Shown here one piece after another: positions 32,521 through 42,879 of a DNA stretch of 51,079 nucleotides. Every line of letters begins with the position of its first letter. Within the stretch, counting starts at the first letter, position 1. The position numbers and the translations under genes are program-made. The DNA is taken from positions 66,300 to 117,378 of the forward strand of contig MNCI01005484.1 in the NCBI GenBank assembly GCA_015680685.1, given 5' to 3'. This stretch comes from Gnetum montanum. Its lineage: Eukaryota > Streptophyta > Gnetopsida > Gnetales > Gnetaceae. The notes below the pieces were generated by a model. It saw only the letters and a program-made list of their open reading frames with translations, was not told where the DNA came from and ran no database searches.

Positions 32521-33904
32521 AAATACATCCATGCATACCATATCATGATCAAGGGTGCAATCATGGGCTAGCCATCCATAATGTTAACACAGCTCATACC
32601 TTGACCCACCATACATTTAATCATCAAGTGTGTGACCAACAATTTTTCTACCTAGCCACCACACCACNTTTCTTTGTTATGTAGTCTCACTTGTGAATGA
32701 AACAATCATGTTGCCCATTGAGGTGAGGTTTTCTCTATGTTTTGAAGTCATAAGGAACTGATTATTCAAACATTGAAACCATGACATTCATCCACTCATT
32801 ACATTAATAAGAGGTTCTTGCCATGGTCATAATGATAATATTTTCCATCATCCAACCTAACAATAAATCTATAATCATTATGTCTAGATAGAAGAGTGTA
32901 GAACCAAGGTAGAATGTGAAGGGTGTGACATCAATGGAGTTTGTGGATTCTCTTTGGCCACTTCTGTATGTTTTATCATGTTGTTGAGGTTGTAAGCATA
33001 TCCTTGTATATCTAATGAAAAATGGAAGTGAGAATAACCTAAAACAACACTTAATAAACTTCTACAAGTCCCATTATAAAGACATGAACTCATGCCTAAA
33101 GGTTGGCAGCTTCTCACAATCAAAAAAACAAGTGAAAAAGACAAAGATGTGTGTGTCATAAATAAAGCTCCTCCTTGGAAAAAATGCCAAGTGATGTTAC
33201 ACCTAGTGGCTATGATAGTTTTATGGTTGTTAGCTGATGTGATGAAGTGCTGTGATAACATTACAATGTGGTGTGGACTTGGTTTGAATCTTGGAAAGAA
33301 TGACTCATGATTATTTAACCATTAATAACACACAAGGTTTTATTGTGCCATGGTAAGACCTCATGTTCCATTTTCTGCAACCATTCTATAGTCCATCTCA
33401 TCTTGTTGTTCGAGTGCTCATAACTTGTGGTTTTATGTAACATAGAATTATTATCTCAATTTTATGGTTTTATCATGTGTGTTTTATTTCACAAGTATGT
33501 GTTGCATTCAACCTTTAGTACCTATAGACATTTTTAGGTGTGGTTACACAAGGGCATCATATGCTAGAGCCTACTTTGGGAAGGATCCACTTTTGTAACT
33601 TTTGTGACTTGTACTTGTTTGACACAACCACATCATTTTTCACCTTCTAAGCACTCAATGGTTACATCTTATTGTTTCCCTTAGCATGTAATTGATCTAT
33701 ACAAAAACCTCAATTTCAACACCTTTTTCTTGCTCATTCTAGAGCTTTTCATGTTGACAACTCCACCTTATCCCACTTTTGGTGCCTCCAACTAATTTTC
33801 CACTTACCACAGGATGATGGACTTAACTTCAAACCTTCCAACTAATCACAAAGCTTAAATTTTCATGCTCAATTACTCTATTCAGTGAAACTTTCTAGAC
33901 CTCA
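32521..33904. other. E3 non-coding stretch (pol missing)
   Basis: No pol block is found. Open frames on both strands (for example minus 33261-32884) have no recognisable domain. It corresponds to the E4 stretch before ORF3 rather than to pol. One N at 32668. Confidence 0.55.
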
Positions 33905-33979
33905 ACATTGATTACCTGACATCGAGTCTAATGCAACGTCGTGTACCCAACATCGAGTCTAACAAAACTATATATATAT
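33905..33979 (+). promoter_or_regulatory. E3 candidate internal promoter
   Basis: ACATTGATTACCTGACATC at 33905-33923 matches ACATTGAATACTTGATGTC at 37440-37458 in the U3 of its own 3' LTR (15 of 19). AACGTCGTG follows in the place of the LTR ACGATGTTG. A TATATATAT box is at 33971-33979. The LTR has the same order: motif, then TATAAATA at 37510. ORF3 starts about 550 bp downstream. Confidence 0.5.
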
Positions 33980-34215
33980 GATCCCTACGGTACTTAGAAT
34001 TCATTTTCATCATTTGCTACTAGGGGATTTGTTCAAATTGTCTTTCATCACTTAGAGCTTTGTTCACCCATCTTCCACTTGTGATATTTAGCTCTATACC
34101 ACTTTGATTTCCATGTTGTTTGGACCCACTTGAACCCATAGTGTTCAAGTTAGTTGTGGGGGTACTTGCATGGGAAACTTGTTCCAAATTGCTGAAATTT
34201 AATATTGCTCAGAAG

Positions 34216-34524
34216 GTATCATAAGGGTAAGAATATTAGAAACTCTAGAAGTTATAATGGAAAATCATTCACATTAATGCTAGAAACCCAATCTTTCCAA
34301 TCCATGGGCCCATAACCATCATTGTAAGCCACATATAAGGAAAAAGGAACCAATTGTGAAGGGTTGTAAAAGAATATGGATACTTTTTGGGGATTCTTCT
34401 TGAAAATTCTTCTAACTTTGTGATCATATGCATTATGAACTTAATGAACTAAGGTTATAAGTAAGGTATAAACTAATGATACCAAATATAACCTTAGTAA
34501 CACTTGATCTTTGCTTGATTACAG
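34216..34524 (+). other. E3 predicted intron before ORF3
   Basis: The donor CTCAGAAG/GTATC (intron from 34216) and the acceptor CTTTGCTTGATTACAG (ending 34524) give 309 bp, against 314 bp in E4. The exon end GCTCAGAAG resembles GCTACCAGAG of E4. The ORF3 ATG is the first codon after the acceptor. Confidence 0.5.
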
Positions 34525-37217
34525 ATGGCCCCAAAAAGAGGTCTTAAGATGAACCATTGCAAAGAGTCACTAAGAGTCCATGAGGTGGCTAAGGTTAGCA
34601 AGGTGAACATGTAGAACATGTAGAGTAGAATCCCAATCCTTCCGCAGTCACCAAGAGGCTCTTGCTACTAGGTAATCGGCCCAAGGAAAGGTTGTAGAAC
34701 CATAGGCTCCCAAGCAAGGCCAACATCTTACATTGCCCCTTGATTTCCTTAATACCACTTTAAAAAGGTCCATTTTGGCCTCAATCATCATGGAAATTAA
34801 TTTTCATCCATTCATGGAATTTTCTCTAGAAGCAGTTTAGATGCAACTTAAGGCATCCCCATTGTGGCCCATTCTATCAGATAGTGGTAAATGGTACTTG
34901 GATGAAATCCATCAATTTTGGCACAATAAAGATGAGGGCACTACCATTGACATATGTGGAGTAAATGTCTCATATTCAGTCAAAGTTATTACTATAGCTT
35001 ACAATCTACCAAATGAAGGGGCTAATGTAGCCCATATGTCAACTAGATCTAACCCCGAGACCAAGGAATTCTAGCTGAAATGGGAATATGACAAGGAAGA
35101 TAAGATGTATAATGAAATGACTCTAAAAGAGAGAACCTATTTCAAGATCAAGACTTATCACCTATTTCCCACAAAAGGGCTTATTTGAATTTCAACTTAT
35201 GTGGCTAAAGGAAGTACCATTTTAATGGGTAAATTTATGATCAATCTTCCCCAGTTTTATTTCACTAAAATCCAACAATGGTTTGAATAAAAAAAGTTAG
35301 GGAAATCAACAATTCAATTCTCCTACTTAATCAAATGGTTGTGTAAGAATGTTGGAATCGTAAAATATACAAATGATATCCCCAAGAAGGCTTAGAATGC
35401 CTCCTTCGTTGAACTTCTAAAACCTGCAATGACAAGAAAAGCTCTTGGTGAAGAATAAGAAGCAGAGAAGGAGGTAGAGACATAAGTAGAAACATAATGT
35501 GAGCCTGAGCAACATCCACAAATACAAGCTTCATTGCCACCACTAAAAGACTATAGTCCCTCAATGAGTTATTTGTAGAAGATCACTGAAGTAGTTAGCT
35601 GGGGAATCAGGGATGAGTCCAACCTCTTTTAAGTCATGGATGATGTTGTATGGCCCACAATGTCAACCAACCCAACACAAGGGGAGATCTTGCTACAGTC
35701 AAGAGGAGAAGGATCCCAATCATCATGAAAAATATCTAGGAATGCCGCATCCTTCCAAGTAATACTTGAAACTAATGAGGGTGCCACAAATGTGGTATTG
35801 AAACATGAGGATGCAACAAGCACAATATAGGTAATCACAAATCATATCAAAGAATCATTTAATGTGTCTATTTTTCTCCTGACAGATCTAATGGGAACTA
35901 TAGATGTGCAAGTGTTGGCTAGAACTTCAAAGAATCCTATGATGTATGAGGATATGCTTGATTGACTATTGCAGATAGGCTAAGTAATGACTACCTTGTT
36001 TGACATCCCTAGTGATGTCATTACAGCCAAATCAGACCTCATCACCATAAAAGGAAAGTTGATCATGGCAGAAGTTAGGGTAGAGTATGCAGAAGCAAAA
36101 ATAAAAAGATTACAAGAAGAGTCGGTTGCCCTGAGAGCTGAACAATGAAGCCTCATATGTTTTGTTATGCTAGACCAACCTGAACAATTTAGGATAAAGC
36201 AACTCACCAAGCTAACTAAGGAGATAGTAGTTGCTGAGCAAGAGAAAGAGAAGATGGTTTGAAATGCATCTACTATTGATGCACAATCCCATGCATACAA
36301 AAAGACATTGATCTCCATACAATAAGAGAATAAGTAGCTTGCTATAGAGAACTCAAGGTTGAAAAAAATGGAGAAGAAAAAGAACATTCTAGAAGAAAGT
36401 ATCCACTAGTTAAGAGAACAATTGGTGAGGGTCAACCAAGATATTAATAGATTAGCTAAGGAGAATAGAACCCTCTCAATGGAGGAGGTCTATGTTATTC
36501 ACTAGAAGTCAACAATTGAAACTCGCATGTGGCAAAATGAGTTCAAAGAGCACAAGAAATTGAAGGAGCACTTTCACAACAAGGTAGGCATGTACAAGCA
36601 GATTAATCAAAAAGAAATCTAGATGGCCAAAGCCCACATTAGCTCCTTGTTAACATAGAATCCTAAGTGACAACCCATATTGGATAGCTATGCCTTGGTC
36701 CATCAAGCAAAAATCAAGAATAAGGACTTGTAAATAGAAGATCTGAAAAAAATACATGGCATTGGCTAACCTCAAATATGCCAACCTTGCCATGTTAACA
36801 GTAGGTTGTTCCTGAAACAAGCTAGAAAAATAAGTGTCAACCACTTATGAATTATATGAGAAAGAGGTTGTAGAATGAAAGGATTCTTTGTAGAAATTAT
36901 AGGTGGAAAACTCAGAATTAGATGTGGTCAAGGCTAGCTATGAAGAACAAAAGGATGTAGCTTTGAACCTAGTTAGAAGATTAACCAATTATCATGAATT
37001 AAGAGACAAGGCTAGGGCCTTCAAGAAAGAATGATGATAGTCCATGTCCTTTGGACATATCAGTGCTAGCACACATTGTTTCAGTAGCCTGGATGGTACA
37101 TGATCCAAGGATGGAGGAGGAGAAGCTGCAGGCTCTATTTAATTGCTACAAATTCCAACAGCCTAGAGACTAAGGAAAGAAACCCATGGAAGAGCCACCA
37201 TCTCTAGGCACCACATG
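34525..37217 (+). pseudogene. E3 ORF3, unknown long helical protein
   Basis: The gene starts MAPKRGLK directly after the predicted acceptor and spans about 890 codons with many stops. The N-terminal third has a globular-looking region shared with E4: PLWPILSDSGKWYLDEIHQF, then VSYSVKVITIAYNLPNEG; it recalls the N-terminal ORF type annotated as putative plant transposon protein in Athila-like elements, but I am not sure. From about 36030 to 36640 the reading is highly charged and helical (KLIMAEVRVEYAEAKIKRLQ, LAIENSRLKKMEKKKN, KEHKKLKEHFHNKV), suggesting a long coiled coil. No signal peptide, transmembrane segment or Cys-rich region supports an envelope protein. The 135-codon minus frame at 36387-35980 is its shadow. 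Confidence 0.65.
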
Positions 37218-37412
37218 AACTTTCCATTTTTTGTTTCTATTTTGTAATAATATATTCCATTCTTTTGTTACATCACTATGGCATGCAAAGAGTCAATTTT
37301 TTGTTCATTATTTAAGTCAGTCAATAATCCCATACCTACCCAATATGTTGTAAAGAAATTTTTCTTCATTTTGTTTAATTCGAGGACAAGTTTTCATTCA
37401 GTCATGGGGGTA
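37218..37412 (+). promoter_or_regulatory. E3 3' UTR and polypurine tract
   Basis: The stretch ends GAGGACAAG...CATTCAGTCATGGGGGTA just before the LTR. The PPT-like CATGGGGGTA is 37403-37412. The same sequence precedes the E4 3' LTR at 41152-41161, with the shared CAGTCAATAATCCCATACCT about 85 bp upstream. Confidence 0.75.
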
Positions 37413-38185
37413 TGATGAGTCATCATTTGTTAGGCCCTGACATTGAATACTTGATGTCTAAGCCAAGAAACGATGTTGGAAATCTGATGTCGTCTTGTCT
37501 GGGTTGACCTATAAATACAACACTTGGATGCCTGGTTGAGACATGAAGAGTAGTAGTAGAAGATAGTTTTAGTTTTCAATTTTTGATAGTCTTTCTTAAA
37601 GTTTTGTTATTCCCAGTGCATGCCTATAGTGTGATGTTTGTAATCATGCAACATCTTTGTTCAAGTGTGACATACTTGAACATGTTACATGACTAGCCAT
37701 AAATATAGAGATTACTCCCATCATTGCAGCATCCACGTAGATTATTATTACTTTTAATTATTAATTATTTATTACTTTATTTAGTTAAAATGTTTCCATT
37801 TATTTATATTCACTATTCTTGTTATTAAGCAAAATGTGCATGCCTTAATCATGAGTGTTTAAGTGTAAATGCTTGATAATCTAGAAGCGTATTATTTGGC
37901 ACACCTAGTGACATATGCTTGGTAATCCCAGAAGTAATCTCATGAAGTCCAAGACATATACAAATGATTAAGAGTAGATACTCATCGCACATCAGCTAGT
38001 TTAGATCTTTTTTTTTCCTCACTCATTAGATTAATTAATTTATCTTTTTATCATCATCAAGAGAAGCATAGAATTAGAGACAAAATCATATGCCTCACCT
38101 TGGACTAAACCATATGTGACAAAGCTACCACTCGTCCAAGTGGAAAGATAGCGAACTGCAATCAAAGCATAATGATCTAAATGCC
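37413..38185 (+). mobile_element. E3 3' LTR (3' end deleted)
   Basis: It starts TGATGAGTCATCA, with TATAAATA at 37510-37517. Similarity to the 5' LTR stops within AATGCCACAACTA at about 38185, about 80-90 bp before the expected ACTCATCA end. The next bases are E2 LTR. Confidence 0.82.
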
Positions 38186-39035
38186 ACAACTACACTAACA
38201 ACTACATGTGTGTGTGCCAAGAGGATCACAATGTACCTAAAAAATGTAACTTTGGAGACTACGCTTAGGGACTACGCTCTCCACTATCTTGTGTAGGATC
38301 TAGCGTAGTTACAATTTTTGGGACAAAAGCAAAAAAGATGCATCTTGCTAACTATGCTTTCTAGAGGTGAGTTGGAGCTAAGCTAAATGTTGGTGCTACA
38401 TTGTCGAGGCCACGTGAGGCTACTCTAGCTACCTATGCTCTAGACTAGTAAAGAGCATAGTTTCACACTTAGAAAAAGTTTGTAAAATGACTATATGTTG
38501 ACTATGCTTTCCATGGGAGGCTAACTACACTCCTAACTAGGGGTGAGCATAGTTCCAACACTTGTCAAAACTTGTAGAAGCTAACTTTCCATTGACTATA
38601 CTTAACTACACTCTAGGTTGGTGGAGAGCATAGTCTTGGAACTTAGAAAAATCTACAAAAATTGTGCCCTCATGTTGACTACACTTGACTATGCTATGGG
38701 GTAGTGGAGAGCATAATCTCAACACTTAGAAAATTTTGTAGTGGCTGACTTAACACTTAGAAAAATTTACAAAACTCACCTTTGTGTTGACTACACTCTA
38801 CATGAGGTTGACTACGCTCTAGAGAAATGAAGAGCATAGTCTAAATACTTAGAAAATTTTGCAAAAACTAGGTCTTCATGCTAACTACGCTCTTCACAAG
38901 AGGTTGACTATGCTTTGGGGTAGTGGAGGGTGTAGTCTCAATACTTTGAAAAAATTTGTAGAAAGTGGCCTAATGTTCTCACTTAGACAAATTTTTCCAA
39001 TTGAGATGTCATAGTTCAAATTTTGTGGTGTTTTA
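38186..39035 (-). mobile_element. E2 5' LTR, U3 part (split by E3)
   Basis: It aligns with about 13628-14473 of the 3' LTR and ends GTGTTTTA where the 3' copy has GAATTTCA, so the terminal TG has become TA on the element strand. It carries the six dyads and is followed by GTAGG, the right E2 target duplication. Confidence 0.85.
38432..38936 (-). repeat. Six 10+10+10 dyads, second E2 LTR copy
   Basis: Units start at 38432, 38524, 38605, 38688, 38811 and 38907. Their spacing (92, 81, 83, 123, 96) matches the 3' LTR (90, 81, 83, 123, 96). Each keeps the 10-base spacer. The third has arms ACTACACTCT and AGAGCATAGT around AGGTTGGTGG. Confidence 0.85.
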
Positions 39036-39040
39036 GTAGG
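39036..39040. repeat. Right target duplication of E2 (GTAGG)
   Basis: It pairs with GTAGA at 12751-12755. E4 ORF3 sequence continues beyond it. Confidence 0.75.
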
Positions 39041-40990
39041 ATTGTCCCAACCAAGGGGAAAATGACCAAGAATAGTAAGGGCCCTGAAATAGGCCCAAGA
39101 AGTACTAGTGGCAACCCATGCAATGGGACCTCTTCAAGAGGAGCCCGAAGTGGAATTTGTTTGATAGATTCTAGAAGTAGAAGTATCCTTAGAACAATTT
39201 CAATGTGGAGAGGTACCAGGACCAGCACCAAGGCTTAAAGTCACATTAACACAAGCCTACATTGATACCATTAGGCCTCATGACATCCAATGTTCAGTTT
39301 TCCAAGAATTGAATTTTGTGCCATTTTTGGAACATGCCCTAGTAGAGGTTAAGACACAAATACAAACCTCTCACATGTGTCAAACTATCATTTCCAATGG
39401 GGAGTGGTACATGGGAGAGACATGCCTCTTTTAAAATAACAAAAGGCTAAGCTCTATCGTTAAGATCAAGGACTCCCAAGTGTCCTATTTGGCTGAAGCA
39501 ATCACACAGGTGCTTGGGTTGCTTGACACAGGAACATAATAGGTAGAGTTGTCAACATAGGTTGACCTAAAGCTAGGAAGAAGTGGATCCAAAGATGTTA
39601 TAGGGTTGACCACAAAGAGGTTGATGTGCTCACACTGGTGAAAAATATCTATTTCAAAATTGCAACCTATCACATCAATCCAATGGTGAGGCCTAGTAAG
39701 GTGACCATCTTTTCCACCCAAGCATGCAGCACTCTAAGTGAGAGATTTCCTATAAATCTTCCACAACTAATTTACTTAGAGATCAAGAAACATTTCAAGG
39801 AGAATGAACATGGAAGGTAAACCTTTCCCTTTCCATGTCTCATCAAGAAACTTTGAAAAAGGTTAGGAATCATCTGTTATGCTAATGTTAAAGACAAGAC
39901 ACTAGTACAAGGTTAGGAATGATTAAGGTTAGGAATCATCTGTTAGTGGCCACAATTTGACATATTCTTTTGGCTTCATGATCTGAAATGATAAAAGACA
40001 AGATACTTTCCATCATCAAAGAAGAGGAGTAGTAGTTGCTACCTCCACCGCCCACTCAAGAAACAATGCTGGAGGCTCACACAGCCATTGAACACTTGTG
40101 CAAAATCTAAGAGTAGCTCCTGTGTAGCAGAAAAAACATGCACAAACAAGTGGTGGTGATCCATCTACATATTGACCAGTAATGAATCACCTTAATGAGA
40201 TGGCTCAAACAATTGTTTAGATGAAGAGAGGTGGGCTGATATTCTCTGCCATGCAAATGTAGTTTCTTGTGAGATTGAATCTCTATGCTTGAGAGGTAAT
40301 GATGTTCTTATTATAACATCATCTATTTCTAGAAATTTTTGGGAATGTTGCCTCCTTTTTGGTGTAGTTGGCTAATCTTCGCTATGAAAATTTGATGATG
40401 TTGACTGGTAGATGGCCATGGTTAGAATTAGAAAAATAAGTGGCCAACTAATACTTACTTTATGAGGTCAAGATTAAGCACTAAAAATACATGAAGTAGA
40501 ACCTTAATATAGAAAATGTTGAACTTTAAGTTCTTTGCACATGATTCATAGACCAAAGATCCATTTCTAAGAACTTGGCCAAGAGAATGAATGATTACCA
40601 AAAGCTAAAAGATTCAGTTAGAGCATTTGATATTAAGCACAAAAAATTTGTTGTCTAGTTTATCAATGTGAAGGAGATGTTTCCAATGATGACTTATCTA
40701 AGGGATATCCCCATTTTAGCCCACACTATAGATGTTGTGTGGACTATGAATGATCCTCGAAGCAAGGAAGAAAAAATGAAAGCATTTTTGGATGCCTTTC
40801 TTTTTCCACCAAAAGTTACAACTGCAATAGGATAGCCATAGCCACCTCGGCCACCATACGTGCCTGAAGCCAATGAAGGTCCCTTACTTAGGAGCCACCA
40901 CCTCCTGGGACTATCTAATCTTCACCACCAACTTCACACCATTAGATGGCATGTTGTCCAAGTTTGAAGAGTCATGTCATGATGTTTGAT
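39041..40990 (+). pseudogene. E4 ORF3, main piece
   Basis: This continues the gene begun at 12721. The block VPFLEHALVEVKTQIQ, then SNGEWYMGETCLF and VSYLAEAITQVLGL align with E3 (EWYMGE with KWYLDE; SYLAEAITQVLGL with SYSVKVITIAYNL). Later parts are charged and broken, ending in a Pro-rich tail near 40840-40990. At about 650 codons it is shorter than the E3 copy (about 890). Function unknown. Conservation of a third ORF in both an autonomous and a pol-less relative suggests it mattered to the element. Small antisense and overlapping frames here are shadows. Confidence 0.65.
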
Positions 40991-41161
40991 TTTGTGTCAT
41001 GAACACCATAAATTTTTGTAGTTGGTTGATCTGTACTCTTAGGCACTTAGTTTTTGTCAAGTTAGCTTGTTTTGTTTTGTTTAAGAGTCAGTCAATAATC
41101 CCATACCTTCCTAATTTTGTAAAAGAACGTGAGGACAAATTTTCATTCAGTCATGGGGGTA
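40991..41161 (+). promoter_or_regulatory. E4 3' UTR and polypurine tract
   Basis: CAGTCAATAATCCCATACCT (about 41089-41108) and the PPT-like CATGGGGGTA at 41152-41161 match E3. The LTR starts at the next base. Confidence 0.75.
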
Positions 41162-42874
41162 TGATGAGTCATGGTTAGCTGCATCAACTTGGCCTCATCG
41201 ACGAGGCCCCATCAAAATAGGGTTTTATTTTGCCTAAAATACAAGCTAATCAACCACATTTATAGCTTGTCTTGTCATAGTAGTAGTAGAGCTCTTGGAA
41301 TTTTTCCATTTGAAAGTTAGAATATTTTCCCAACTACTCATAGTAGGACTCATTAAGTGTATATATCTTTATTCGAGCATTGTTGTACCTGAGCATAATA
41401 GTATGTGCAGTAATAAAGACAAGCTTTCTGATAAACTTTGTAGCATTTTGGGATAGATTAAATATTTCATTTATGCATTTAATTTTTTCAATTAATTATT
41501 CAATATTTTTCAGTAATTAGGATCATTAAGATAGCTAAGTGAGATAAGCTAGATAGATTGCATACATAAGTATAACCACTTCGAGCGTAACATATATTTG
41601 CTTGGTAATCCTAGTAGCATTAGTGCTTGGTGTGCCTAGTAGCATAATGCTTGGTAACTGATGAGTGGAGAGGTACCCCTACACCCAACCATACAAATAC
41701 AAGCATTGATGCACAATTTGGTCAAACTCCAAGGATTAAGTGCTTATGCACCTATACAGAACAAGGATGAGTTATGCAATCGTTATCTTCCCAAGCTTAC
41801 TTGTAAGGCATAATTGTATGGTTGAGTAAACCTTAGGTATATGATTTTTATGTTTTTTATATTTTCTATCTTAGTCTCCTAAGTGTGTGCAATGAAAATA
41901 TTTAATTAACGAATGGGTTTTTATAACTCTAATGTGAATCAAATCCTAACACCAGCATCCGTTCCCACTCTCTAGACACATCCTGAACCATTGTAACACT
42001 ACTAGGATTACCAAACGCTAGTCGTTATTTGGTTACCAAGTGTTCCATGTATGCTGGAAGTGGTCATGTTGAGTGTGCTACTTCATTTTGATAATTAATA
42101 ATTTTATGAAATAATTTTAATTAACTATTAAAAGCATCAAATAATAGGAAAAAACATGAAATGCAATAATTAAGCTATTCTGAATGTTGCAAGGTTTATC
42201 ACAAAGTTCATCTTTATTTCTGAACACAAGGTGTGCTTAGGTACACAATGCTCAAATAAAGATCTGTTCACTCTATGACTCCTACTACAAGCATTCAGAA
42301 ATAATTCTAACTGTGGAAGGAAAAAACTACAAGAGTTCGGCTAAAGAATTGAAAACTAATGCCAAACCAAGTGCCCCTATATTTTATTTATAGCCAATGA
42401 GACAGGTTTTGACACTGCATGTCCGATATCACTTGGCCCATCTGATATCGCGTATGCAATATCAAGGGTCCGATATTAGGTCGCTTATTTTGTGACTCAT
42501 CAGTAACCTAGCAATGGATACGTGGGTTCAGGATGTGTATTGAAAGTCAGAATAGATACTTATGTTAGGATTAGTTAGAGACCAATTAGTTAGTTAATTA
42601 AGATTAGTTATTAAATTACTCTATCTTTCTCTCTCTTCAAGCACCCAAAAATATCAAACATAAAATGATTAAAATGATATGCCTCAATTACTCTTAAGCA
42701 TACCATTATGCTTCACAAGTGTAATCGGGAAGACAACAAATGACCTTAGGTTAAGGTTCACTTCCTAGAAGACTAGTGTACCAAAAACTATAAATTCCAT
42801 AGAATTCGAATGGATCATCTATGAATGCTTTATGATTCGTATGGTTAGGCATAGGGGTAGCTCAATGCTCATCA
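41162..42874 (+). mobile_element. E4 3' LTR (split by a solo LTR)
   Basis: It starts TGATGAGTCATGG and ends GCTCATCA. Without the inserted LTR it is about 865 bp and aligns with 4488-5384. GC-rich U3 motifs (CATCGACGAGGCCCCATC) are present. It is followed by ATAAT, the candidate right target duplication of E4. Confidence 0.85.
41659..42502 (-). mobile_element. Solo LTR inside the E4 3' LTR
   Basis: The 844-bp segment runs TGATGAGTGG...GTGACTCATCA and is flanked by perfect GTAAC repeats (41654-41658 and 42503-42507); the host LTR alignment is seamless across it. It lies in minus orientation relative to E3/E4-type LTRs: its plus-strand start matches the reverse complement of their end (GTAGGGGTACC before ACTCATCA). 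TATAAATA on the minus strand is near 42400. Its U3 has GATATCG-type motifs, including the near-palindrome GATATCGCGTATGCAATATC at 42444-42463. It retains more CG than its surroundings, so it is probably the youngest insertion. Confidence 0.92.
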
Positions 42875-42879
42875 ATAAT

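Larger units (their letters stand above)
29345..38185 (+). mobile_element. E3: pol-less relative of E4, inserted in the E2 5' LTR
   Basis: E3 is a plus-strand element with 5' LTR 29345-30167, PBS 30169-30186, gag, a non-coding stretch, ORF3, PPT and a 3' LTR truncated at about 38185. PBS, PPT and ORF3 match E4. Protease, reverse transcriptase, RNase H and integrase are absent between gag (ends about 32520) and ORF3 (34525). The insertion splits the E2 LTR. At the right junction both the last ~80-90 bp of the E3 LTR and ~245 bp of E2 LTR are missing, so no target duplication can be read. Confidence 0.87.
12756..39035 (-). mobile_element. E2: gag-protease-only Gypsy element, inserted in E4
   Basis: E2 lies on the minus strand with 3' LTR 12756-14473, 5' LTR 28678-29344 plus 38186-39035, PBS 28677-28656, gag 27400-26295, and a gag-tail/protease region 18615-17150. 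Flanking 5-mers are GTAGA (12751-12755) and GTAGG (39036-39040), a target duplication with one transition. E1 and E3 are inserted in it. Its own sequence is about 9.8 kb, including a 60-N gap. No reverse transcriptase, RNase H or integrase is recognisable anywhere in it, so it looks non-autonomous. All genes are broken. Confidence 0.85.
4488..42874 (+). mobile_element. E4: Gypsy retrotransposon with complete gene order, host of the nest
   Basis: Two LTRs (4488-5384 and 41162-42874) share one sequence family and bracket a plus-strand internal region: PBS, gag, protease, reverse transcriptase, RNase H, integrase, a non-coding stretch, ORF3 and PPT. Integrase after RNase H defines Gypsy (Metaviridae), and an extra ORF after pol recalls the Athila/Tat lineage. 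E2 (12756-39035) interrupts ORF3 and a solo LTR interrupts the 3' LTR; without them E4 would be about 11.2 kb. Candidate target duplication is ACAAC/ATAAT, two transitions apart. Both halves are joined by the E2 target duplication and by ORF3 similarity to E3. All frames are broken. Confidence 0.85.

Noticed and set aside
32884-33261. Minus-strand 125-codon frame in E3
   Set aside because: No recognisable domain, opposite to the element genes, and lying in a non-coding stretch.
35980-36387. Minus-strand 135-codon Phe/Ser-rich frame resembling a membrane protein
   Set aside because: It is the antisense of the Lys/Glu-rich helical part of ORF3; Lys and Glu codons read backwards give Phe, Leu and Ser.
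34525-37217. ORF3 as an envelope gene
   Set aside because: Position after pol suits an env-like gene, but no signal peptide, transmembrane segment or cysteine pattern is visible; the protein is charged and helical.
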